Made by a program: the position numbers and the translations under genes
Assembly (NCBI RefSeq): GCF_029931775.1
Contig: NC_079324.1
Coordinates: 60,147,268-60,211,267, forward strand
Source of the DNA: Euleptes europaea
Taxonomy: Eukaryota; Chordata; Lepidosauria; Squamata; Sphaerodactylidae
DNA length: 64,000 nucleotides
Direction: 5' to 3'
Shown: positions 51,146 through 63,800 of the stretch, piece by piece
How positions within the stretch are numbered: the first letter of the stretch is position 1
How the letters are laid out: each line of letters opens with the position of its first letter
The notes under the pieces: generated by a model
What the model was told of the DNA's origin: nothing
The model's database searches: none
The model's input: the letters and a program-made list of their open reading frames with translations, nothing else

Positions 51146-52736
51146 TCTCACGAACGTTGAGTCTCTTTTCTGCCCTCCGAGCAGCCTTGGTGGGGGTGGG
51201 CTGCTGCCTTAATTCTCTCCCCCCTCCCCCATTTCCTATCAGTGCAAGGATTTTCCTCTATATGGTTTATCTCCTTCCTGAGCTCTGCTACAATATTGTG
51301 CCATGCACAAGATTGAGAGGCGGTGCTCTTTGCCTCCCCTTTTCCCACTGGGCAGGATCCGTGGTTCATCTGACCAGTCATTCCTATTGAGCATCCTGTC
51401 CTACACAACCGGGGAGCAGATAGTGGCAACGTGGTAGCTGACCTGTTTCTGTTTGTTTATGTAGCACTGTTAGTGTATATGTTGCTTTGCAACTATGCTT
51501 TTTTAAAAAAAGATCCGCGTATGCTCCCTGGAAAAATTTGAATTTTAGTATCAATGGGGAAGAGAGGTCTTTCAGTTTTTTGCCTGGGCTCTTACTGACG
51601 ATCTGTTATCTGGCCGTGCTAGGTTCTAAGTGTGTTTATGCAGGAGTAAATCCCCTTGGTATCAGTGGGTCTCCCATGTAAACATGCCATGGGATCACAG
51701 CCGTGGTGCGCAAGCAAGAGCATGCCTCTGCTGCGGAGCTCAGTTTGTGGTTGGTGTGGCATGTTCTGCGCCCAGGATGCCTCAGCAAAGGAAGATCAGA
51801 GGAAACTTCACTGCAGTTTGCCGAGGGCAGCAGCGTGCTTGCGAATGGAGCTCCTTCAGTGAGCTGGCAATTATACGTCCCTTCTTTGCGTGAAATGCAT
51901 TGCAAGCTTGAGCTAGTAGAGCTTTTTGTAAAAGGATGCAGAAAGCTTTGTGGCTGCCTTGTTGGGTGGGCGAACACTGAAGATAATCGCAGCCCCTAAA
52001 ACATAAGGGGAGGAGGGTGGAAAAAACTGCAGTTTCTCCTGGCTGACGGAGCAGAAATGCCTTTTGTTCCCTAATGTTTCCAGCCGGTTTTTCCTTATCT
52101 CTTTGGCAAACAAACTCGGTTCTTCTACTGTAAAATATAAAGCATTTGTTAAAAGAAACCCCTGAAACGAGAAGCTTTGTATGATCTGTTAGTTCTCATG
52201 TGTCTTGTTAGTCTCCCAGGAGCTGTTTTAAAGGGATTTTTTGAATCAGGAGCAAGTAGAGAATTATGTAGTCACTTTTAGCTCAACCCGGAAGTTTATG
52301 TCCTGCACACGTGTTTATATAGGAGACTAACTCACAGCAGTAGTACATTTCTAGAAGGATACTCAAATCTTAAAGTGTTTTAAGGTCAGGATTGAATGGG
52401 ATGCATACATTTGTGAAAGACTCAAGGCATAATTTATCTTTGTAAGCTTAATCAGTGTGCTGTTTGTGAACAGATTGCTAGCGGAGTTGTTGGATGCTTG
52501 CTGGCATAGCTTTGTGTGCCCAGAACTGTTGTTACATTTTTTAACTTACCTTGTATTTTGTGAGATTTAATATTTATATTCACCCCTTCCCCTCAAGTAA
52601 ATTATGCCTGACTATAGATAAGTGGTGCTTACCTATTAAATTTAAAATCTTAAGTACAACCAGTGTGATTTGGGGGGGGGGGAGTATATCTTGAACTGGT
52701 TTTACCATGTGTGTGCTTTATCCTTGACCCGTGATT
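51146..52736. other. SBNO1 intron 1, nothing recognised
   Basis: No repeat, RNA gene or coding exon seen over 1.6 kb. Confidence 0.45.
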
Positions 52737-52885
52737 TGTGTGTGTGTGTGTGTGTGTGTGTGTTAAGTGCCGTCAAGTCGCTTCCGACTCATGGTGGCCC
52801 TATGAATGAAAGTCCTCCAAAATGTCCTAACTTTGACAGCCTTGCTCAGATGTTGCAAATTGAAGGCTGTGGCTTCCTTTATTGA
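52737..52885 (-). mobile_element. Bov-B 3' end with (GT)n
   Basis: (GT)13 at 52737-52763, then AAGTGCCGTCAAGTCGCTTC and the Bov-B 3' region on the minus strand. Confidence 0.75.
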
Positions 52886-53289
52886 GTAATCACAGTAAAC
52901 CTGTGATTTACTGTACTGTAAATATGGGTTGCATATTGAAATCATCACTGTGCAAATTTTGATCAAATTTATCTTTCCTCTAATTTTCTGCTTCCTGTCT
53001 GCCTGTGAGAGAAATGAATAGTAGATTAATGGTGAATTGCATGCAACCCCCTTTAGTGCCTATGTTCCATTGTCAGACTTTTTTATCAGAAAGGTTGCTA
53101 TTGTGTTGCATTGAACCATTTGAGCCGTAGTTTGCTGGATCTGTAACATTAACAGCTTCCAGATACAGCTATTGTAAAATGATTTGCTCCATTGTAACCT
53201 TCTGATCTCTGTACCTCTGAGGAAAGTTTCTTTCACTGTTCTATGGATGGGGTATTTCAGTGTTGCTTTTTTGGTAATTTTGCCTTGGG

Positions 53290-53480
53290 TAGGGTTGCTA
53301 GAGTCAAGTCCAGTAGCACCTTAAGAGACCGACTGGATTTTCGGGGTGTATGCTTTTTGAGATTCAAAGCTTCCTTCGTCAAATGACTTTCAAAGCTTAC
53401 ACTCTAAAAATCTTGTTAGGCTCTGAGATGCTGCTGGACTCTAGCTGTTCTACTGCAGACGAGCATGGCCACCCTCTGAA
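53290..53480. mobile_element. Penelope-like fold-back, decayed
   Basis: AGTCAAGTCCAGTAGCACCT at the left and GATGCTGCTGGACTCTAGCT at the right are inverted versions of the terminal sequence at 43522-43545; the centre has TTCCTTCGTCAAATGAC. Confidence 0.5.
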
Positions 53481-53858
53481 GCTATAGGGTTGTTGAATAG
53501 GGTTGTCTCATTACCACAAAGGAATGCATTTTAAGATAGGATGTGTACCATCCAGCCTGGGACATGCTATTAGCAGTGAACAGTGAAAGGACTATTCAGA
53601 TACTGTTATTGCAGTAAAGAAAAGCAACTGGTGTCCAGCATCATTTAGATAACATTGAATAGGGTCAGCTTATAGCATTTGAATAGAATGTAGCATTGGT
53701 TCTCTGTTCTTGCTAACAGTGACCATCAGCAAAATAAGAACACCAATGCCCCATCCTATATAGTTAATGTTTTACACGTTCAATGAACGTTGCAATAAAG
53801 CAAACCAATCCCATGACTTCTGTATAAATAAGAAGTAGTAAAGTACTGGAAGTGAATC

Positions 53859-54074
53859 TTAGGCTGTTACCACACTTGTATTCCCAGCGATGTATTAAGA
53901 GTTTGAAAACGTTATAAAAACGTTTGCACTTTGTTTGGCCCCTTTAGCTGTGAAGACGTCTTCCAACCATTTATAAGCCGTGGTATCCAAAAACCCTTTT
54001 AAAGCGATGTTTTTTACAACATTTTCAAACTCTTAATACATCGCTGGGAATACAAAGTGCAGTAACCCCCTTAA
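53859..54074. mobile_element. MITE with about 45-50-bp terminal inverted repeats
   Basis: CTTGTATTCCCAGCGATGTA followed by TTAAGAGTTTGAAAACGTT is mirrored by AACATTTTCAAACTCTTAAT and ACATCGCTGGGAATACAAAG. Outer bases TTAGGCTGTTAC / GTAACCCCCTTAA hint at a TTAA-type target site (piggyBac or Kolobok class), not proven. Confidence 0.65.
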
Positions 54075-54750
54075 GCAATCTGCAGCCATTTTACAATTCT
54101 GACCGGGAGGGGGGTAGTGGTCAGCCTGTCATGGGTGCTACAGGTGGCACAGAGAGCAGGAGTTCATAGTGTTCTTGCATAAGAGTGGGAGTGTCCATTA
54201 ACCATGCTATATGGCACAATTCTGCCTACGTCTCCTCTGTTCAGAAGACTAGTGGGAAGACCAAGGTACAGGGAGCTGACTGTACCATAGTGTGTACTAG
54301 AGATGCTATAGTGCTACTTCACCTGCCAAATGAAGTGACTGCTAAAAAGGAATGTGTAGTGATCCTTACTGTGAACTGATGTCAGACTTTTTCATCCAAA
54401 TCTGACTGTTGCATACATAGTAACATGTCGAAGTCCTGGCCTTAAATAGGCACTTGGCTAAAAGGGTGACAAGCTGACGGTGATTACCTAACAGGAAGTA
54501 CAACCCTTAACATAATTCCATAGATCAGAGACTTTCATCCAACATATTCAGTGCCATGGGTACTTTATGCATAATGTTCTGTATTTTTCCAATGTTAAGA
54601 GAACAATAGTTGTAAAAGCATCTTGTAGGTATCAAAGCTCCATACACATTTATGAAAAAGAGCAATTGGAAGAAATGTTTACTTCAGATTTTTTTTAGTA
54701 TAAGTAGTTGTTACAGCTTACTCACATGTCTGTAATATGCTTTATTTCAG
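54075..54750. other. SBNO1 intron 1, 3' part
   Basis: Nothing recognised. The same is true of the introns at 54873-55619 and 55722-56267. Confidence 0.45.
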
Positions 54751-54752
54751 AA

Positions 54753-54872
54753 ATGGTGGAGCCAGGACAGGATCTGTTGCTTGCTGCTTTGAGTGAGAGT
54801 GGAATCAGTCCAAATGATCTGTTTGACATCGATTCTACAGATATGGGTCTTGCGACTCCAGCTGTTCAGCAG
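54753..54872 (+). CDS. SBNO1: SBNO1 coding exon 1
   Basis: Acceptor TTTATTTCAG at 54750, two bases, then the ATG. 40 codons ending in phase 0 at the donor GTTGAA. It encodes [10 protein letters not shown] through PAVQQ. Confidence 0.95.
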
Positions 54873-57800
54873 GTTGAAAAATCATAACTTTTGCTAATCA
54901 TAACATTGGGAAGCCTTGATTTTCATCTCTTGAAACGTGCTGCTGAAATTGTTGGCTGATTAGTTAAGAAAGGGAAATTTGGGTATTTTAATAACTGTTT
55001 ATTGCAAATATATATTAACACTGAGCACGGTCTTGTTCATTGAAGCTATATGGCTAGTATAGAATCAGGGCTGATGCTGATATGTTCACAAATGTCACAT
55101 CTTACCATACATCATCTTTGCATCCAACTGGTGATAATAGCAGGCTCAAGGAAACAGACTTTTTTCCCGGCTACGCACTTGTCTTAACCTTAAAGCAAGA
55201 TTGATTTATTTGGTGTGATATTCCTGGCAATTTTCTCTTGTAAAAATGTAATTCTTTGCAATTTTGCCTGTTAATATTACTGTCAACTGCAAAGTCTAAG
55301 AATTTGATATGACATTGGTGACTTTGTGGTCAATGATTTTGGCTAACCGTGGCGGCCTGCAGTTTGCACACATCTACCCGCTATCACCCATATTTTACAT
55401 CTAGTCACAGAGTTAGTTATCATTGTTTTTCCTTTGTTTGGCTTGAGGCACGTTGAAGCATGAGTCTCGCTGGATGGGGCATTTTGTGTATATTTTCTGT
55501 ATAGAAATGTACAAAGCACCTTTGCTGAGATATGTCTAATGTTAAAAAGCAAGCTTGTATTAACGGAAGCTTCTTTCCAAGCTGTATTACCCATGTAACT
55601 TTGACCATCCCTTCCTTAGTCAGTACCACTTAATGCATTAGAACTGGGCTTGGAGACTGAAGCAGCAGTTGCTGTTAAAGCAGAACCACAGACCCCATCT
55701 TCAACTGTGTTGAACATCAGGGTAAGCAAGTTCTTAAGGTGCCACAGGACTTCTTTGCTCGTCTCTATTGCCCATAAGAAAATTATAGCTTAAAATTAAA
55801 ATTCAAAGATTATGTAGAACAGAAGGATGTACATGGCAGCTTCTTGTGGAAAGTATATACAGCTTTCAAGGTCATATACTCAGGGGGTATCAAGTCCCCT
55901 CAAAAGCAAATGGCTCCCTGCTTGTAATTGTGCAGCGTTGCCAGGTGCATTACTTCTGCATTTTGTACAGCTATATGCTTCTTCACAGTAGGTACTTTTT
56001 TCACAGCAGATTTCTCCTTTTCCACTTCAAAAATAAAAACCCAACTTAGGGAAATTTTGGTCAAAAATTAACAGCTTGAATGAGGACGTTTTGAGGGCAA
56101 GTTTTCAAGCCGTTTATTTAGCTCTGTAAAATTTACCAAGGTTAAATTTGAAAATACTGTAATCATAAATCCCCGAATGTTCAAAGGTAACTATTGTATA
56201 CTAAAAACATGTACTGTGTGTGCTATTCTCCTGAAAACAACAAACACCATGTTTTCTGTTGGTGCAGCAACCGCCATCTACCACAACCTTTGTATTGAAT
56301 CAGATAAACCAGCTCCCAACTCTGGGGACTACAATAGTAATGACAAAAACCACACCTGTGACCACTACCAGGCAGACGATTACTGTAGCAAAAATTATAC
56401 AGACCAGCACCACTACCCGCCCCTCTGTCGCAGCGCCAGCAGTACGGAATGCTCTGACCTCTGCAGCCTCTAAGGACCAGATACAGCTGAAAGACCTGCT
56501 GAAAAATAATAGTCTTAATGAACTGATGAAGCTGAAGCCACCGCCTAACATTGCTCAGCCAGTTGCCACAGCTGCCAGTAAGTGCCTAATCACTGATAGG
56601 GATGGGCTGTTTTATTTCTTGGGGTGGAGGCTTTTACAGAGTGGCATCTGAATAAAGTAGGTGTACATTGTGTTTATACTAGATGTGGGGGGCATGGCCT
56701 TTTAAATGGTCAAAACGCATGATCCTTCAGAATGACTTACAAACACCAATTTGATCAGATGCAGACACTCGTAGAGTTGGAGGGGAGATTGCTATATGTG
56801 AAAAGCATTAATAGCCGTCTGCTGTCATGAAACCCATATTTAAGTGTTTTTCCAAATAAACTGTCTAGGGCATTTTTGCTATTCAATTTCTGTTAGGGCT
56901 GTAAATACTTATTCATCTTCAGTCTTCGGTGCAGCCCCACATGTGGGACTGCGCCTGCACGCAGGCCTGCCGCCGGTAACTTTTATTAGCCTTAGACCTC
57001 TAATTGGGGATGCCTCTCCCATTACGCAGGACGGCTTCGCGCCAAACCGCTGCGTGCTCCTGGGCGGGGCATCCCCTCCCTCCTCAGTTCCTTCTTTGCC
57101 GCGGCCGAGAACGGAGCTTTTTGCCTGACCTCAGAGTTTTTCTTCTTCAGACCTTTCGATTTAGTGAGTTTTTGATCAAGTCTGCTGCTTAGGTCCGCCT
57201 AGCCAGCCCTCCGCTAATTCTACAGACACGTACTCTCCCCGGAGAGTCAAATATCGTGCTTTGCCTCTGTCCCCTCGGCCCTGTGCTGAGGGCCGTGATG
57301 GCCCCCAAAATGCCCTTCAAACTGTGTCCTAAGTGTGCTACGAAAATACCTCACATGGACCAGCACGACCTCTGCTTGCTCTGTCTGGGCGAAGGGCATA
57401 ACGTTTCTACCTGCAAAATATGCCAACAATTTTCCACCCGGGCCTGTAATGCCCACGCCAACCGCTTAAATGCGGAACTCTGGAAAAAGGCCCTGATGGC
57501 TCCTTCCCGGTCAGCCGGTTCCCAAGCATCACGAGGCGCCCGATCCATCCACTCGGCTCCATCGCCGACCCCCGGATCCAGCTCGGATCCAAAACTGTCG
57601 GATCCGTCCCCTCAATCGGATCCGATACACGTCTCAAAGAAACATAAACACAAGACCAAGCACAAGGACAAGCGCAGCGGTTCTAGTCGCCCAAGCTCCA
57701 AGCTGGCCACGCCCACGCCTGTGTCATCGGATCCGACAATCCTTCTGACGGGACCGATCTCGGTACCGAGAACCCTGTCCTTTCATGCCGGATCCCCACT

Positions 57801-60800
57801 TCAGTGCTTCTCAGATGTTGAACTGGATCCTTTGGAAGACCCGCTCCTATTGTCAGATCCGACCCCCCCCCCGGATCCGACACCCTCGAATCCGAGGAGA
57901 CCTCCACAGCCTATTCTGACGCCTGCTGCTCAACCTACTGTCTCCCCGGAACTGCTCCAGGAGTGGATCACGTTTTGCAGCTACAGCCAGCTCAACCTGC
58001 AAGGCAGACCACTTACCTCTACCACCCCACTACTGCAATCTCCTTTCACTCCCCTGACTGAACGCACCCCTAGAGTTGACTCGGATCCAGATGATCTAGA
58101 AACAGGAGCCTCCATAGACAGTTCAGAAGGGAGATCTGAACCTTCACCAGACGAACTAGTAGGTGACATAGAGGCAGTCTCACCATCTGAGGGCCTGAAG
58201 CTGAGGACGGAGCAGATGGTACAGATGGCAGAGGCCCTGGATATCAATATCTCCACCTCAGATAACAGGCCTAAGGATAAGATCCTCAGCCGCCTTTACC
58301 CTGATACTCCAGGAATTGCTGCTTTTCCTATCCTAGAAGGCCTCACTGAGATTGCAAAATCCGTGTGAAAGAAACCAGCTTCCGTTCCACCGTCAACCAA
58401 GAAGGTAGAGAATCTTTACCGTGTAAAACCTGACTCGGCTAAGTTCCTGATGGTGCATCCTCCTCCTTCTTCTATAGTCATGGGGGAGGTGCAAAACAGA
58501 CAAAGACAAGGTCAACACTCTACCCCCTCTGACAAAGAGAGCAGACGACTAGACCAGCTGGGAAGAAGGACATATACATCTTCTGCCCTAAACTTCCGCA
58601 TTGCCAATTACCAGACAATAATGGGGGGTTATCAACTCTTCCTATGGGAAAAGGCCACCCCCCATCTAGACCTCCTTCCTGAAGAGTCCAGATCAGCTCT
58701 GAAACTCATCCAGGCAGAGGCAACTCGTCTATCCAAACAGCAGATCAGTGCCGGCAAGCATGCCATAGAGACAGCCACAAGATAAATGGCTTCAGCTATT
58801 ACTTTAAGACGCCACTCATGGCTGCGCACCACTGCCCTACCCATGGACACGAGATCTCAGATCGAGGACCTTTCCTTTGAGGGCAACACCTTGTTTGCGT
58901 CAGGTACTACCGAGTTCCTGACAAATATCAAAAAGGACCGACAGACGGCAAGATCCCTGGGCATCACTCCTGCGTTCCAGCCTCAACGTGATAGATATCA
59001 ACCCCGACAGCAGAGCTTCGGACCTACCTTCCAGAGGAGCCAACGGTACCAGAGGTTTCAAACGTATCCTACCCAGAGCAAGTTCCATCACCAACCAAGT
59101 CATCAGGGTCAACGCAAGCAAGGGTTTAAACAAAGACCCGCTGCTAGTCCCCATCAGAAGGAGCAAAGTCAACCCAACTAAAGGTTCTGACTACCTGAAT
59201 CGGCCAATCAGGAAGACTTTCCCTTTCTGAATAGATTGGCCAAATTTGCCAAGGCTTGGCGTTCTATTTGTTCGGACTCTTGGGTCCTCAAGGTTATTTC
59301 AGAGGGCTATCGCATAGAGTTCAAGTTTCAACCTCCCTGTTCTCCCGCCAGTTCTGCACGGGACAACCCTTTTCCTGAATTTGCTCCCCAGTTGCAAGAG
59401 CTCTTATTGAAGGGCGCTGTTCAGAGTTTCCCCAACTTGTTTTGGCTTCTTCTCCAGAATTTCTACGGTGGAGAAAAAGGATGGAGGTTCCAGACCCATC
59501 ACTGACCTCAGAATCCTCAATAAATGTTTACGGATCTCAAAGTTCTGCATGGTCTCACTGACTTCTGTTATGGAGCTTATCACCCCCAGTACGTGGTTCG
59601 CAGTTTTAGATCTTAAAGACGCGTACTTTATTGTGTCTATACACCCTGATCACAGAAAGTACCTCATGTTTCGTTACCGCACTGAGATCTTTCAGTACAC
59701 GGTGCTCCCCTTTGGGCTCGCCACGGTACCTAGAGTTTTCACTAAATGTATGGCCACAGTTATGTCTTACTTTAGGAGCAAGGGATGCAGTATTTTCCCA
59801 TACCTTGACGATTGGTTACTCACAGCCGACAGCCCTGCAACCCTGTCATCTCATCTTGAATTAGTCCTATCCACATGCGGCAGACTAGGCCTGTTGGTTA
59901 ATCTAAAGAAATCTAAACTGACCCCTTCCCTACAGGCCCAGTTCATAGGAGCTGTACTGGACTCCAGCAAGGGGAAGGCCTTTTTGCCCCAAGATAGGAT
60001 TGCAGCAATCAAATGTTTGGTGCAACATTTTAGCAGATGCAGACACCAACCAGTCCTCTCAATCCAGAGACTTCTAGGCCTTATGGCATCCACTATGGCA
60101 GTCACCCCAAAGATGAGGGAACTCCAAAATTGGTTCCTCAGATCCTTTGATGTATTCCGACACTCTCAATTGCATAGACTCTCAATCCCTAGGAGGATTG
60201 TACGATCCCTACAGTGGTGGCTATCCGAGTCTAACCTCCTTAGGGGCATGCCCTTTGGCTACTGGAGTCCTGAGTTCACCCTTACCACAGACGCTTCTTT
60301 GGACGGTTGGGGTGGTCATTGTGGAGATAGGTCCATCCAAGGAAGGTGCATATTAACCTGTTAGAACTGCGAGCCATACGTTATGTACTTACCTCCTTTA
60401 CAGATATTTTTCGAGGCTCCCGGACCTTGCTTCAGTCAGACAACACCTCCACGGTGTATTAAATTAACAAATAGGGAGGCACCGGCTCCATTCCTCTGTG
60501 CTTAGAGGCACAGAAAGTCTGGCAGGTGGCCCTCCTGAACGACATACACCTGAAGGCCATTCATATAGCAGGGATACACACCTGGGCAGACTCCCTCAGC
60601 AGGAAGTTCCTCACGAATCACGAATGGGAACTTCAGGGACACTTTCTGCACCCAATATTTCAGGTGTGGGGTCTATCTATTCGCCACCAGGGAAAACAGA
60701 AAAGCAAAGAGATTTTGTTCACTAGCGGGAAATGACCCGATGTCCTTAGGGGACGCCTTTCAGATCACCTGGTCGGGCACCCTTTTCTACGCCTTCCCTC

Positions 60801-63800
60801 CCTTCCCACTCTTACAAAGGGTTCTGGGAAAGATCAGAGCGGACAACACATCATGCATCTTGATTGCACCTCTTTGGCCCCGACAAATATGGTTGACAGA
60901 GCTGGTTCAGCTGGCAGGGGGGAATTACAAGCACCTTCCCAGACACCCAGGTCTCCTAAGGTGGGGCGACCTCTTTCACCACAATGTGATCAGATTACAT
61001 CTAGCAGCCTGGAGTATAATATTCCAACAGAGACTGGTCTCTCCTCCCCTGTGAAGGAGGTCATTCTCTAAGCCAGAAAACCTTGCACTCGATATTCTTA
61101 TGACAGGAAATGGGAAAGATTCTCCGATTGGGCCAAATTCAGAGGTGTTTCTCCTTTCATTTGCCCACTTCCCCGTGTTTTGGACTACCTATTGGATCTC
61201 ACTAAGACAGGCCTCTCAGTATCCTCTGTGAGAGTACATTTGGTGGCTATATCAGCCTTTCATGATAAGATAGAGGGTTACACTATGTTTTCCCATCCCC
61301 TTTCCAAATGTTTCTTAAAGGGACTCAACAATTTATTTCTTCCCTTACCCAAGTTAATCCCTCAGTGGTCACTCTCCTTGGTACTAGCCAAGCTCATGCT
61401 ACCGCCATTTGAACCATTGGCCCATATACCACTCCATTCTTTCGGCCAAAGTAGCCTTCCTTGTTGCAGTCACGTCAACTAGGAGGGTGGGAGAGCTCGC
61501 TGCTCTCAGGGTTGACAATCCCTTCCTTAAGGTGTATAATGAGAAGATTGTGTTACACCCCAGCCTCAAATTCCACACCCTAGACCTTAAAAGGGCTATT
61601 CTGTACTACATTGATAAAACGAAACATTTTAGAAAGTCAAAATCTCTCTTTATTTGCTATCAAGGCCCCAAGAAGGGAAAACCAGCATCTCCACAGTCCA
61701 TTGCGAGGTGGGTGGTTTCAGCTGTGAAGCTAGCTTATAAGGCAACAAACATGACATGCCCCCTGATTGTCCGAGCACACTCCACCAGGGCACAGGGCTC
61801 TTCCGTTGCTCTCCACAGAAGGGTTCCCATCAGTGACATCTGCAGAGCGGCGACGTGGGCAAGTGAGGACACGTTTGTAAGACACTACGCATTGGACCTG
61901 CAGGCAAGGAAAGATGCAGAAGTGGGAAGAGCAGTCCTCCAGACGTTGTTCGCTTAGATCGACGCCCACCTCCATCTGGTAAGCTTGTTAAAATCCCACT
62001 TGTGGGGCTGCACGGAAGACTGAAGATGAAAACAGTTGCACTTACCTGTAACTGCTGTTCATTGAAGTCTTCGGTGCAGACACACATCCCTCCCTCCGAT
62101 CCCGCTGTCGACCTAAAAAAAAAAAGAAAGATTACGGAATGAGACTCAGGGGTTACAGGATGTATGAAAACCTCAATTATCAGAGCCCTGCTCTGGATTT
62201 CTGGTAAACCAGTAGTCTCATACTTGAGCCCAAACAAGAGTGTGTCCTGTCATGCCCTGTGACATGCTCCCGCATGATATGTCAAGGCTACAGACCCTAG
62301 ATAATGCAGGTCGGCGGTGGGCAAGGAACTGAGGAGGGAGGGGCTGCCCCGCCCAGGCGCACGCGGCGGTTTGGCACGAAGCCGTCCTGCGTAATGGGAG
62401 GGGCATCCCCAATTAGAGGTCTAAGGCTAATAAAAGTTACCAGTGGCAGGCCTGCGCCCAGGCGCAGTCCCACATGTTTGTCTGCATCGAAGACTTCAAT
62501 GAACAGCAGTTACAGGTAAGTGCAACTCTGTTTTAGCCATCATTTTAGTTTAATCAGCCCTGGCAGACTTGGTATTTTCATGCTGCATGCAGTATTTTAG
62601 TTTTGTGGCCCAGTCCATGGCTGGTACTCCATGTGTAGCCCAAGATGCGTGGATTTGATGTGTGTTTGAGCCATTTATTTAATTCCTGTGATCCTTGGAA
62701 TACAACCCACATGCATTCAGGTGGCAAGCCCTTAATTAATGCTTAGTCCTGTTGTTGTGAGGGTGGGGGATAGCGTAGTACATTTTGTATTCATCTGAAA
62801 CTTTTAAAACAATTGAGACCCCAAATGTTGACTTTCTTACAGAAATAATTGTAGTGTCTCCAAAGGTGGTAAACACCACCAAGCCAGGTAAGCTCACTTC
62901 TGCTAAAACTGGGCTTATGGCTTCCTGTCCTTAACCCACGTATGATGAATTTAAGGTGAACTGTATGTAACTCTGGTGAAGGGTAGCTTCTGAAATAGCC
63001 AACCTTGGTGTACTGGCCAGTACCTTGTTTAATGTGGCCACGATGGAATTTCCTGACAGCTCTGGCATATTTATGTAAGAGTGATGAGTACTCCTGGGCT
63101 AGAGGAGAGAAGGTTTAACGATAAACTAGGAAAATTTTGTTTGGCAGATGTCATTAACCTGGAATTTTTCTTGTAGCTGACCTCAGCAACGGAGCTGTGA
63201 AGAAGGAGGCACCGACTAAAGAAGTAGCAAGAATATGGATAAATGATCTAAAAATGAGAAGCTTTTCTCCTACGTTGGTAGGTGCATCTTCCAGCCGCTG
63301 TGTAATGGAATGCCGGTTAGTGTTGAGATGGTGTGTGTGTGTTTGCGTCCTGATCGTCCAGTTCCAGAGTACAAACAGAGGTCCTTTCAGGTGTTTGTCA
63401 CCGTGGCTCAAACAGATGTGTTTTTATAAGTGTTTAATTTTTAACTGTAGTAACCAGGCAAGACCATTTCTGCACCTGTTAGTGCCTTTTGGACAGATGA
63501 TGCCTACATCTAGTCAGGGACCGTGTGAAGGAGTGTCTTAAGAGAGTGGCATATGTGCAGGGCTGGAGAATGTTTACAGGGAGTTCTTTCATTGTAATCC
63601 TGGCTCAAACAATATGCGGCGCTTAATAACTGGCGTTCAGCATGATAAGTCCCTGTACTGTTTGCGTGATTGATGTTAACGTTCGATTCAGTATACCCAA
63701 CTTAATGAATACTGATATATGCTGCAGAAAGTGCCAGTAGCAAAAGAAGATGATGAACCTGAAGAGGAGGATGAAGAAGAAATGGGCCATGCTGAGACGT

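Larger units (their letters stand above)
56912..62533 (+). mobile_element. Fossil DIRS-type tyrosine-recombinase retroelement
   Basis: About 5.6 kb, same orientation as SBNO1, within intron 4. It has the full DIRS plan: inverted terminal repeats, gag-like region, reverse transcriptase/RNase H region, tyrosine recombinase region and an internal complementary region near the right end. The protein regions are broken in roughly half a dozen places, so it is a fossil. The two inverted repeats differ by about 9 of 155 aligned bases, suggesting moderate rather than great age. No target duplication is expected for this family and none is seen. Confidence 0.88.
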
